Made by a program: the position numbers and the translations under genes. 64,000 nucleotides of DNA from Blastomyces gilchristii SLH14081. Its lineage: Eukaryota > Ascomycota > Eurotiomycetes > Onygenales > Ajellomycetaceae. The stretch lies in the NCBI RefSeq assembly GCF_000003855.2, contig NW_003101682.1:621178-685177 (forward strand), written 5' to 3'. Below the pieces are notes generated by a model. It made no database searches. It was not told the origin of the DNA and was given only the letters and a program-made list of their open reading frames with translations. This document shows, one piece after another, positions 45,726 to 56,275 of the stretch (position 1 is its first letter; each line of letters opens with the position of its first letter).

Positions 45726-47424
45726 GGTCTGTTATTTTTATTTATAATATTGGGCTTCTCGAATGCTCCGCCATAGTCATTTCCCGAACTTAATGCTCCC
45801 ATGGAAGTGAAATGTATTTCTTTCTCATACAATTAGTATTATTGGCTACTGATTTGCACAAGAAGGATAACAGCCATTCTTCATGGTTCTTGCTTTCTTA
45901 TTTGTTTGGAGGAACTTTTGTTATCTAATATATGTATTTATATATATACACGTAATAGCTGGTCTTTTTAGATGCTATACGCATTCGTTCCGTCCTATTT
46001 TTGAGGAGTTTGGTACTATCATGATTTGCATGGTCGGATTTTTTGCCAGCTCCGGAGCGAGTGTCCGTTACATAATATATAGTTCTAACGTTATCCATGA
46101 ACACCTTTTGTAATGGCATACTTTTTTTTTTCTTTTTCTTTTTATTTTTTTTTGATACCTCCAATTTCAACGACCTCACAGTTGTAGCATGGTATCTGAT
46201 AACTCCATAATCGTACAATAAAACATCGAGAATGTTTAGTATAAGCATGGCCACGGTCCCCCAGCCCTGACCGCAACGAAATCGAAGACAGACCACGACC
46301 AACTGGCCAATACCCCTGTGACCTGAGCACCAACACACTTCAATTCGAATAACACTGCACCCTTGGGCCCGGTTCTGTCCATCCCAATCCGGATGGCAAA
46401 GTGCAGTACAATTAAGCCCGCAGCACATATAGTATCCCTCACATAGCCCAGGGATATCATCACAGCGGTCGTCGTCTGCAAGGTATTATCCCAGAATTCA
46501 TTCTGGACGTGAGTTGGGCAGGCATGGGCCCTGTATTCAAAAAGTTACTAGTAGTAACGAATGGTAAATGGATACCCCGAGCTCTTTTGGCTGGCACCAT
46601 ACTATGTATTCTAGCTGTGTAGCAAGACTTATGACGAAGTAGGGCAGTAAAGGAGCTGAAAATGATGTGATGAACAGGAGAACTTGCGGGGGATCAGGGT
46701 TTGGATGCGCTGGGGATGGATTACCTACCTAGCTCTGTCAACGATTCATAGTTCCGGAATTAAGAAAATGGTGAAACTTTCCTGCTTCTGCAATGCATAG
46801 TTATGTACGTACATGTACATACATTACATACTTACAATTGTCTATTGGACGCAGCTAATAACGTATGGAGAGATAAGTTTGTTCCCCTTGACAACTCAGT
46901 TTACTGAACCTGTCTGACAAGAGATCTTCCTGTTCCACCGGGGAGTGAGCTCGGTTTCAACTGCAAGGAATTGTCTCAGTCATATTTTCTTCGGATGGTG
47001 CCGGCGGCCTAAGACCCGCGATTTTGCTCAAAGGGGGCCCAATAATGAACACCACCAACGTTGGTTGGGTATATGACAGATATATGCCTAGCCATCGTGC
47101 AGGATTGACGTTGGAAGTTGGAGAATTGGATCCCGAGCACTTGATTGGCTGTTTGCCCCGTGTCTTATCATGTGATATGCAACAATTCATAACAAGTTAA
47201 TCTCAAGTAAATTCCAACATAATGATATGCCCCTGGACACATAGATGACCTCTATTTAGCAGTTATGTTTACTGGGTTGGATTTTCTTGCGTCTGTGGTT
47301 ACAATACGTGTGGCAGATTCTGAGTTGTCTAGGGTCTCTTTGCAATTGGCGCCGGAAATAGATATTTCAAATACAAATAGTAGCCAACCGAATCTAAGGG
47401 GCGCTTGAAACGAAAGAAGCCACT
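45726..47424. other. Intergenic, 1.7 kb
   Basis: Convergent 3' ends of the Cys-rich orphan and the carboxypeptidase. T-rich tracts near 46,120-46,155 and palindromic TACGTACATGTACATA near 46,804-46,822. No gene recognised. Confidence 0.5.
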
Positions 47425-49135
47425 TCATGACGACAAATCATCAATCCTCCCGAGCAAATATTCAACAAGCCGGTACGATGCAGCAGGACTATATTGGGGT
47501 CCCATATGTCCCGTCAAAAACAGTTCCGCATACGTAAGGCCCCTTTCCGTCCTATGTTTACCCATGACACCTGCCCCCGCCAGAGACGATACGGGATCGC
47601 CAGTATGATAAGGGACGAAAAGAGGATCTGTCGGTTCAGCAGTAAATCCCTGAGAACCATGCCAAGTCATATTCTGGATAGTTAGCAAAGTCCCCTGGGC
47701 CATAAGTATGAAATCCAGATCTCCATGAGCAATAATAGTGCGTTTTGACTGTTCGATGACGGATGGTAGAACACTGTAAGAAGGTGGCGGTGACGTATCG
47801 GTTCCATTAATAAAAACTGGATCACTTCCACGCGAGCATTCTGACCAGGAGGTCAAGGGGGCGTTGATGGCCTGTTGCACATCGGAACGGTTGAAGTAGA
47901 TTTGTGCGCCGTCGGGGACATACTGGAAGCTACCGGGGAATCCCAGGGGGTCCCATAAAACAGGGCAGGTTGTCGCTACATGATAGGCGTTGAAGCAAGG
48001 GTTGATATAGGATATGGCATTCCGTATGGAGGAGGCGATATTACAAGACACATTAGGGGATGGTAGGGGAAGTTTGCCGTTTGGTGGGTAGACGAGATAC
48101 TGATTTAGATATGAGGTATAGCCGCAGTAGTCGGCGAGGGAGTGTATTTCTTTGCTGAAAGAGGAATTGAAAGGGAATAAGCCACTCCATTTGTCGACGA
48201 AAGGCACGGCGGGTACTGGATACGGATTTTAGTCATTTTGAAATTCGATCAATTGTGTGAGAATTTCGGACGAATTGCATACCACTCACCATAATTTCAT
48301 CAACATTAATGGAAGGATCATAGATGAGAGTGCCTTGAACGTCGAAGTATTTTGTATCGTTTTCTTTAAACATTGCGTCTGCAATGTAGGGTATATATTT
48401 CCCAGCATAGCTCTCACCAGTCAAGTAGATCTTTTTCCTGTGAAGCCCAAAGATATCAAGGAAATTCTTGAAGAAGTCCAAAAATTGTGCCGCAAGTTCT
48501 TCCTGATTCGTAATGTTTGGACTTCCTTGCGTGAAACCGGTCCCAACAGGCCTAACGAAGGTTTAATGTATTAGGACTGAGTGGGACTCATCTATATAAA
48601 GCTGGATCAATTCACGGCAGCCATCACTTACTGTTCAACCCAGATCATATTCGTAAGATTCGTCCAACTCCACATGTTCCGCACAGGAGCAAAAGTTCCA
48701 TATTGATGGATAAAGGGGCCATTTTCCTGAAACAGGCCCTCGAGCGAACTGCAACCAGGCCCACCATTGAGCCAAATTGTAACTTCGTCTACTGCGAGCG
48801 GATCCGAAGAGGGCATAAACCAAAAGTACAGCTTGCGGGACTCCTGTGGATCGGAAGAGATGGGCAGAAGACCAGCATATGCTTCTCCAATATCAAATGG
48901 AACGTCTGGGATATTCTCGCCATTGAGCAAAAACACTAGCATACGTCAACCGATTATGCCATCCAAGGGAAATAAGTAGTTGGGTAAAATTCAAACCTCG
49001 GGACTTTTCATTCAAGTAACGACTCTCCCTGTGTAAAGCTTCATTTCTCAGCCACGCAGCGTCTCTGGTTAATTGGGCAGCAGAAGCCGTAACGGTAGTC
49101 CAGAAAGTTAAAAGCCATATAGAAAAGGCCTGCAT
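47425..49135 (-). CDS. Secreted serine carboxypeptidase (peptidase family S10)
   Basis: Removes C-terminal residues from peptides, in the secretory/vacuolar pathway or outside the cell. It is 500 residues from exons 49135-48997, 48935-48632, 48551-48283 and 48215-47425. The signal peptide is [20 protein letters not shown]. Family marks are [20 protein letters not shown] (oxyanion region), [18 protein letters not shown] (nucleophile Ser near residue 195), HGDLDFIL (catalytic Asp) and GHMGPQYSP (catalytic His), all in expected order. Several Asn-x-Ser/Thr sites suggest glycosylation. For exon 3 the stronger-looking donor GTGAGT would break the frame; using the next GTATGC gives [16 protein letters not shown], matching the family. 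Two upstream codons open from a TTG are not used. Confidence 0.9.
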
Positions 49136-50287
49136 CGCGAAGAACAGACACGCCAAGCGGCGTCATATAGAGCCAAAGCAATTGTCGAGCAGGAATAGGA
49201 CAGCCCTTCAACTTTAAGAGTAACTGCTCCAGGAATAAATGCGATTTAACGCCTGTATATCGACTAGCTACCGAATTCTATCGGGAAGATGTTAAAAAAC
49301 ACCGCAATTTATGGCCAGTAGCTCAGCAATTTCAGCTCGCGGCACTACAGATTTATATAACACTGGATTCCCCATATCTAGCCCGCGAATTCATTATAGT
49401 ACGTCGACGGCGCGTCATCCGGTGGCCATGTTCATACAGTTTCCAGATTAGGCGACATTTGTCGGCTTGTAACAGCGAGGGCAGGCGCATATCCCTTAGC
49501 CTTTTAGCCCTTAGCACATGAGGGCGAGACTCTGTCACGTTATTATTATTTGCACTCGCATAGTGCAGGAGCGTCCGGGGGTAAAGTGCGTGAAAAGCGT
49601 CACTTAGTGGGGTGAACCAGTTGTGCCTATACGTACGCTATACAATTGGTGGACTAAACCAGATTTTAATCCCATTTCCGTCGGAGAATTTCCTTCCTAG
49701 CTTCAGTATTCGAATGGACCGGAGATTCGCCCATGGTATTCTTGGATTTATATGTATCCTTAATTGAGTCATCCATATCCATAGAAGCAGCCCTACATCC
49801 TATTCCTCGCCACTTGCGCTCGCCGAATTCCTCCTCTTGGTAAGCTCTCCGATACCAATAAAACCTAAGATAGCTCTTTGTTGCCCTCCAGTACCTGGTT
49901 CTCGCATCCACAGGCATCATATGTAGGGAACAGGAATCCATTCTGCATTGGCTTCTCGTCCGATTAGTATGTAAAACGGGTTTTCCGGGCCCGGGGGGGG
50001 GTTGTGAATTTCCGGTACAACAGAGTTGTTGTTGTTGATGGACAACACATCCATTCGGCACTTGCCGAGAGTATCGCGCCGGACAGACTGGGAGGTTCAA
50101 TGCGTGTCGTACAAAACAGTGGGACAAACAACTTTGTTTCGGTCACTGTTTTGGTCCAGCCCAGGTACAGCGTGTAAGCTTCCAACCTTATCCCTTATCT
50201 TGAGCCCTGGGATTGTAGGGTTTCATCGTGCAAGGCATAGAGGCCAAGTGGTGTTGTGATCCAGAATTCGCAATCAAAGAGCAAGCA
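49136..50287. other. Intergenic, carboxypeptidase promoter and GPALPP gene 3' flank
   Basis: 1.15 kb with no recognised gene. The 153-codon minus-strand open frame at 49666-50127 has no family-like sequence and no splice partner; a short run of ten G (C on the other strand) lies near 49,990-50,001. Confidence 0.45.
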
Positions 50288-51149
50288 TCATAGAAACTTC
50301 CCTCCGGAAAATCGGGTGTTAAAATCAGAGGAGCGGTTGAGCAACTCTCGCCGCTGGGCATGGTTGATCTTTGTTGGACCGCGAATATCCTTTTCTTTAT
50401 CGAACGGGCGGGCACTGGGGTCATCTTCTTCCTCCTTTGAGGGCTGGGATTGATGTTGGGCATAGAGTGTCTTACTCCGCTTCTTTTCCTGTAGGAAGCC
50501 GTCAGCTAGCTGTTCTCACCCTCAATTCGCGTTGTACACTGGTTAGACATACGTTATATTCTCGTACCCGTTTCGCCATCGCAACGTCATGTTCGGAGCC
50601 CTGTACCGTTGGCGCGGCGGTGGAATTTGCTGGGGCTTGTACGCCCAAAACTTCAGCCTCTAGCCGTTTTCGCTTGTCCTCCGCTGTCTCGGTCCAAGTG
50701 CCGATCCCAGACGAAGTTTTAGGCACCGCACTCCTGCCCATGTTGAATTTCCGATTGCGTATCTTTGTCGGATCGACGCGTGAAGACCAGTCGCCATGCT
50801 CTGGGGGGTGAAGCATCCAGTCGTCTCTTTGTGCAGCTCCTGGCTTTTCCTCATTTAAATTCCTCTGATTTTCCTCTTTATCTGCCACGACAGTCAACGC
50901 TGTGTCTGTGGGAGGCAAGGACGGTCCATAATCATCATCACTCTCGCTTCCACTACTGCCGCTGTCCTCCTCTTTTCCGAAGTTGGGTGGTAGCGTCGGT
51001 CCGATGACTCTTTTTTTTTTGCTCCGTTCATCCGTGCCATTGGACTGAGGCTCACCAGAGGTGTGTTGATCATGGTCTATTTCATCGTCTTCATTGCGCT
51101 TGCGCTTGTCTCCAGGAGAGGCCGGCCGCCGTGTGCCTGCCGGTGACAT
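50288..51149 (-). CDS. GPALPP-motif protein (DUF3752 family)
   Basis: Exons 51149-50553 and 50488-50288 encode 265 residues. Two GPxLPP-type motifs are present, IGPTLPPNF and YGPSLPP, followed by a conserved block: DDWMLHPPEHGDW, DPTKIRNRKFNMGR and a helix ETAEDKRKRLEAEVLG. The second exon gives the family C-terminus: RSKTLYAQHQSQ, RPFDKEKDIRGPTKINHAQR and SSDFNTRFSGGKFL. The N-terminus is basic/acidic and disordered with KRKRNEDDE and KKKRVIG, suggesting nuclear location. Homologues are small nuclear eukaryotic proteins; a role in RNA processing is suggested for the family but not shown here. The intron (GTATGT, CTAAC, CTACAG) is typical. Confidence 0.87.
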
Positions 51150-52269
51150 GTTTTATGTTCCTAGGGTGGTCCGCCTGGAGTTATAAAGGTTTAGAGGCGC
51201 CAGATATAAGAAGAGTTTATGGTGAGAATCGAGAATCGAGCTGCACGTGGGTAGGTCTTTTTTCCTTGTTTAAGAATATTCTCTGCGTGCTATTCGAGCA
51301 TGACGGAGGTTTGGGTTAAATAACTCCCGGACGGCGGAAAATTATTGTTCCGCAGCACGCACTTGGAACAAGCTCAACCTCCTTTTCCTCTCGCCGCCGT
51401 CAGGATTCGGCGCAACTACAGACTAGGTGTATCGGCATCGCATCTTGTTGACCCACTGGACCACTGCCACATGCTTTAGTTATTTTGCTTCAACTACCAG
51501 AAATACCCCATATGTCTCAAACTAGCATTTCCATACAACAGAGTGGTTGTTGCCAACCTGTGAGTCCAAGCTTGACCGGATTTCACTGGGCATGTATTTG
51601 CCTACAACAAACAAGAAATAGGATAGATATACCTGTCCTTGCTCAAATACGTTCGATACACCGGTTTACCCATTTTTGGGCAATGATTGTCCTGCATACC
51701 ATACCGTGCATCACTTTTGGGATCGACCTCGAGAGGTGTGGACGGTGATATGTCCGCCAGTTCATCCGAGCTTCGCCTAGAGATTATTGGGTGAAACCAG
51801 GCAAATGAAGCTCAAGAACCATCGCGGACAGACTTCTTGCCGTGAACCCTGCTCCATAAGGCTAGAGCAGAATGTAAGAAACGATGCACATGCAAGCTGG
51901 GCGACTCTGTTGCGCGTCAACTTTGTTCTTCGCGGTCGCACAAAAAGCATCCGTCAAAGATTTTATTTGTCGTTACTATCGATTTCAATTCTCTTGTCTC
52001 TGCGTTACACGACCGGTCTAATGTTGGACTGGTTGATACTCAAATGCTAACTGGAACGGGACCCACTTCGAGTATGAAGGTTGCATATCATTGCGACCCC
52101 CCTGGAAGAGGTAAATGGAAAGGATTTTTCCATATTTATACCATGCGCCTCGCTAATGCCATCCTTTTCTTTGGCCTGTAAAATCAGGCGAAACGGCAGA
52201 ACAGATTCTATTACATTTTTCTCCCTAAGAATATGAAAAACTAAGTTGTTGGTCGATAGCTATACGATC
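51150..52269. other. Intergenic, divergent promoters of GPALPP and acyl-CoA oxidase genes
   Basis: 1.1 kb between two divergent genes. No open frame with family-like sequence. No clear regulatory motif that I would defend. Confidence 0.45.
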
Positions 52270-54415
52270 ATGGCATCCCTAAATAGACAGCTGATTTTGA
52301 TGCGAAATGCGCGACAGGCGGCTACTTTTGATCCGTATAGACTGACCTGCATCCTCCATAAGGGGTACAAGGACTCCCGGAAAGCGTTGTTTCATTACCC
52401 TCTCTTGAAATATATATGCCATTGCTGATAGAGCTATTAATAGGGAGGAAACTGTCCAAAGGCGGCGAGAAGCCTTTTGGCGGGTGGAGCAGGCAACGGG
52501 TACAGATGACCAGTCGAAGTTACCCGCAGCCTATGCCAATGCGGACCGTGAATCAGTATACCTACAAGGCGTTGAGGCAGGGACTGCCGCGTTTGTCGAT
52601 GGAATTCGATACAATCACGACTTCTTTTATGGCCTAGACCAGTATTACACCCTCAGCAACGGCACGCCCTATGGCCTTCATTACATGATGTTTATTCCGA
52701 CTGTTGAACTACAGGGTTCGTCCGAGCAAATTGAATACTGGGTTCCACTGGCAAAACAGGGGAAGATTTGTGGCTGTTACTGTCAGACGGAATTGGCTCA
52801 TGGGACATTTGTACGAGGTATAGAGACGACAGCCACACTAGATACTGAGAAGGACGAGTTCATCATCAACTCTCCAACGCTGACGTCCGCAAAATTTTGG
52901 CCCGGAGCCATGGCATCGTCCTGTACCCATGGAATCCTTATGGCTCGGCTGGTTATTCGAGGGGAGGATCATGGCGTACACCCCTTCATTGTGCCCCTTC
53001 GCAACGTTGACGGTTTTAAGCCCGTGCAAGGCGTTGAGTTTGGCGACTTGGGGATGAAAATGGGATACAACGGCACGACGAATGGTTATGCTCTATTCTC
53101 GGGCTTGCGCATACCCCGAAACCACCTGCTCATGGGCCACACCAAAGTACACAGGGACGGGACTTATGTCCGTGCTCCACACGACAAAGCGGCGTACCTT
53201 ACTATGCTCCACGCTCGCTCCACCATTGCTGCCGGAGCAGGATTCAAGCTTGCTCAAGCAGCTACAATCGCAACGCGATATTCAGTTGTGCGAGAACAGG
53301 GGGCAGGAATCGGCGATGGCCCCGAAATGCCCATCATCCATTACCGTTCTCAAAACTTTCGTCTCCTTACCATCATTGCGAGGTCATATGCTATACATTT
53401 CACGAGGAACACATTGGAATACTTGGAGAAAGATCTGAAGCACATAGCGTCAAACCATGATTATACCTCAATCCACCTGGACCATGTTCTCTTAGCGGGA
53501 TTCAAGGCATGGAACACACAAGTTGCTGCTGATGGGGCAGAGGATGCGAGAAAAAGCTGTGGAGGTCATGGATTCGTTTTGACCAGCGGGTTGCCATCAA
53601 TTGTGGCTGAAGCCACAGCGCCGGCTACCTTTGAAGGAGAGAACTATGTCATGTATCAGCAAGTCGGACGTTATCTGCTTAAATGCTGGAAGAATCTTAA
53701 GCTGGGAAATCCAATAGATTCCCGCCTGGGCATTCTTCGGGAAGCATTCACCCGGCTACAGACCACCCGGGGAAAGCAACAGTGTTGCAAAGCCTTCGGA
53801 ACCGAGTTCCTAAACCCAGATATCCAATGCACCATCTTCAAACATCGCGCGTTCCGATTGCTACATCAGTGCAGCGAAGAGCTCGAGAACGCTGAACAAA
53901 AAGGTCAAAGCGCCGTAGATGCCTTCAACCATAACCTAGTGGAAATCATCGCTGCAGCTCGCGCATATATAGAACTCCTCGTTCTCCAAGATTTCATCAA
54001 CAGCGTCGAACCCACCAGCGCCACTGACCCAGCCATATACGCAGCCCTTTCACGCCTTCGCTCCCTTTTCGCGCTCACGACCATTACACACCCTCAGTCT
54101 TACGACGCGATCTCATTTGTGGAAGACCAGCATCTAAACGCCAAGCAGATGAGGGATATCCGATGCTGCGTCAACGGCCTTCTCGACCAGCTTCTGCCGG
54201 ATGCCATTGCGCTCACGGATGCGTGGGATTTCACGAATGCGAGTTTGCGCTCCGCCATTGGCCAGTATGATGGGAATGCGTATGAGACGCTGATGTCATG
54301 GACGAGGCAGATGCCGATAAATAGGGGGATGGAGCAAGCTGGGGGTACCTGTGAGGTGGCGTGGAACACATGGATTAAGCCAGCGCTCAGCCCGGAGTTA
54401 AGGGGGAAGTTGTGA
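52270..54415 (+). CDS. Acyl-CoA oxidase (peroxisomal beta-oxidation)
   Basis: FAD enzyme that oxidises acyl-CoA to trans-2-enoyl-CoA with production of hydrogen peroxide, the first step of peroxisomal beta-oxidation. It is 692 residues from exons 52270-52364 and 52432-54415. The 67-nt intron joins FDPYRLTCILHKG to AINREETVQRRREAFWRVEQ; reading straight through meets a stop. Family motifs: YCQTELAHGTFVRGIETTATLD near residue 150, MKMGYNGTTNGYALF, the central SCGGHGF and EATAPATFEGENYVMYQQVGRYLLK near 425-450, where the Glu of FEGEN is the expected catalytic base. The C-terminus is RGKL: close to, but not a canonical, type 1 peroxisomal signal (SKL-like), so import through a partner subunit or a weak signal is possible. 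Function otherwise secure. Confidence 0.92.
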
Positions 54416-55086
54416 GAAGTTTTACCTCCTCCCGCTGCCCAGGAGGGGGACTTGATTCCCATTTTTCTACTGTCTGCTATATTTATAACGTTTAACTTAG
54501 TATTTATTCTCAATTACTTTTGGGATAAAGAAAAATCCTAGATCATATGAAACTGGTGACTCGATTCTGCTTTACATGGACGAAAATTATGGATATCCAC
54601 GTAATAAAAATAAAATTAGCACCTGCCACAACCCAGCAGAAAATCCCTATATACGTAGATGGATATAAGAAAAATCCCAATAATCTAACTGAAAAAAGGA
54701 GGACGAAACGTGGACGTTTCTTTAAATCAAACTCAGACTGTGTAAACAGATGGCTGTGCGCCCCGTAATACGCAGGGACTCATCATTACACCCGGTGAAC
54801 AGTAGCTATGGGAATATGGGGTCTTGTTCCTCGGCGGACTTAGGTTCCTATAAGCTAGAGTGTCACTTCCACAGCCCCAGCAGTTTACCAATTAAGGCCT
54901 TGATACCTGGGTAGAACCCACTGCTTCTAACGGCACGTATCTCTATCTCCCCTGATCTGATAATAAATTAATGATTAAATTACCTGTAATATCCCCTTCT
55001 TCCGGCCGCAAAGACAATCTGTTTAATAATAGAAAGAAACTATATATATATAAATTGGTTCCTCCCTCCTTAAGAACGATCGTCGC
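54416..55086. other. Intergenic between convergent genes
   Basis: 670 bp, AT-rich, with no gene recognised. Convergent 3' ends of the acyl-CoA oxidase and the next minus-strand gene. Confidence 0.5.
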
Positions 55087-56079
55087 TCAACTATCATCAA
55101 TCTCCATCGGTTCAGCGTCATAAGGTGAATCCAAGTCAAGTGGTTCAGGCGACGGGAGCGTTGCAGACGTCGAGGATGCCAGTAAATCCAATGACGAGCC
55201 ATACCGCGAGATAATCATACCCGGATCCCTCTGCCCCGTTTCCAATTCCTTCTCCATTTCCACTTCTTTCGCTTTCTCCTTCTCAGCAGCAGCAGCAGCC
55301 TCGGCCCTCGCCCGCGCCCGCTCCCTAGCCTCGATAGCAGCCATGCGCACACCGTCCTCCACCTCCGGCACGCTCAGTGACGACGGCAGCCGGTAGAGGA
55401 CAAGCGCATTAGTGGTAGAGGGCACGCTTTTACTACTACCACTGTTGGCCCCTAGCACAGACTTAGGAACACATATGACTCTCTTCTCAATATCGGCGCG
55501 GATGAATGGGGTGTTGTTGTTGGCGTTGTTTTCGTGCGCTTCGATCTCTGCGATTTCGCTGTCTAGATCGTGGATGTAGACTCTGTGTTTTGTTTCGTCT
55601 ACTTGCATGAATTCGTCTGGAGCGGTAGTGGGAGCGGTAGCAGGAGCGGCAGCAGCTGGGCCAGCAGCGACGGGTATTGGATGCTGATCTGCCCCAGGAC
55701 CAGGAGCTGGTTGGGGCAAGACCAGGGATGTGTGAGGGGAGTCATTTTGAGGATTGAGCGGGTTGGGAATATGAGCTGGAATAGAAGATGGTTGAGCTGG
55801 GGAAAGCGAAACAGGACTGGACTAGGAAAAAAGGGGAGAGAAGAAGAGAGTTGTTTGAAGTAAATTTAACGCATGCATTTCAGCTAATTAATTAAATAGA
55901 TAAATAAATAAATAAATGGTAGTGGGATAATATATTAAAAAAACAACAGTAAACATACCGATATGCAGCAATCCAAACTTTTTGGCCAGCCGTCGTTGCT
56001 CTCCCTCGAGCTCGTCCGCGGCGGGTCTCTTTTTGCCACGGCCTTGCACGCCCGCAGACACCACGCTCGCCGGCGCCAT
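55087..56079 (-). CDS. Small fungal protein with KKFGLLHI and HRVYIHDLD motifs, function unknown
   Basis: Exons 56079-55959 and 55796-55087 encode 276 residues. Exon 1 is MAPASVVSAGVQGRGKKRPA to AKKFGLLHI. The acceptor CTTTCCCCAG restores frame to AQPSSIPAHIPNPLNP; the nearer TTTTTTCCTAG would not. The conserved-looking core is TKHRVYIHDLDSEIAEIEAH and FIRADIEKRVICVPKSVL, then an Ala/Arg/Glu-rich helix (MAAIEARERARARAEAAAAAE) and an acidic tail ending AEPMEIDDS. I recognise the pattern from other filamentous fungi, where it is an uncharacterised protein; basic N-terminus and acidic tail suggest a nuclear protein. It starts 197 bp from the upstream ATG of alanyl-tRNA synthetase, so the two share a promoter. 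Confidence 0.65.
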
Positions 56080-56275
56080 CCACCACCCCGAGCAAAGCTC
56101 CTTTGTTGTGGGTTGTCTGTCGCAGCAACCTTTGATGAGGACACAAAAACAAAAAAAAGAACAACAGTAATCGCGTGCCCAGGGACTCAGACTGCGCTGT
56201 GAGGAACAGGCATCGTGTTCCCGCTTCTTTCTAGCCCGCCCCGTTCGTGTCTCGATTGTTTTCTTCTCGGTTTGG
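56080..56275. promoter_or_regulatory. Compact bidirectional promoter
   Basis: Only 196 bp separate the divergent start codons of the unknown protein (56079) and the long form of alanyl-tRNA synthetase (56276). If the inner synthetase start (56603) is used, the shared region is about 520 bp. No TATA box seen. The plus strand holds A-rich CAAAAACAAAAAAAAGAACAAC at about 56,142-56,163, a T-rich leader for the minus gene. Confidence 0.4.

Noticed and set aside
49666..50127. Minus-strand 153-codon open frame upstream of the carboxypeptidase gene
   Set aside because: No recognisable family sequence or good start; includes a read of a G/C homopolymer.
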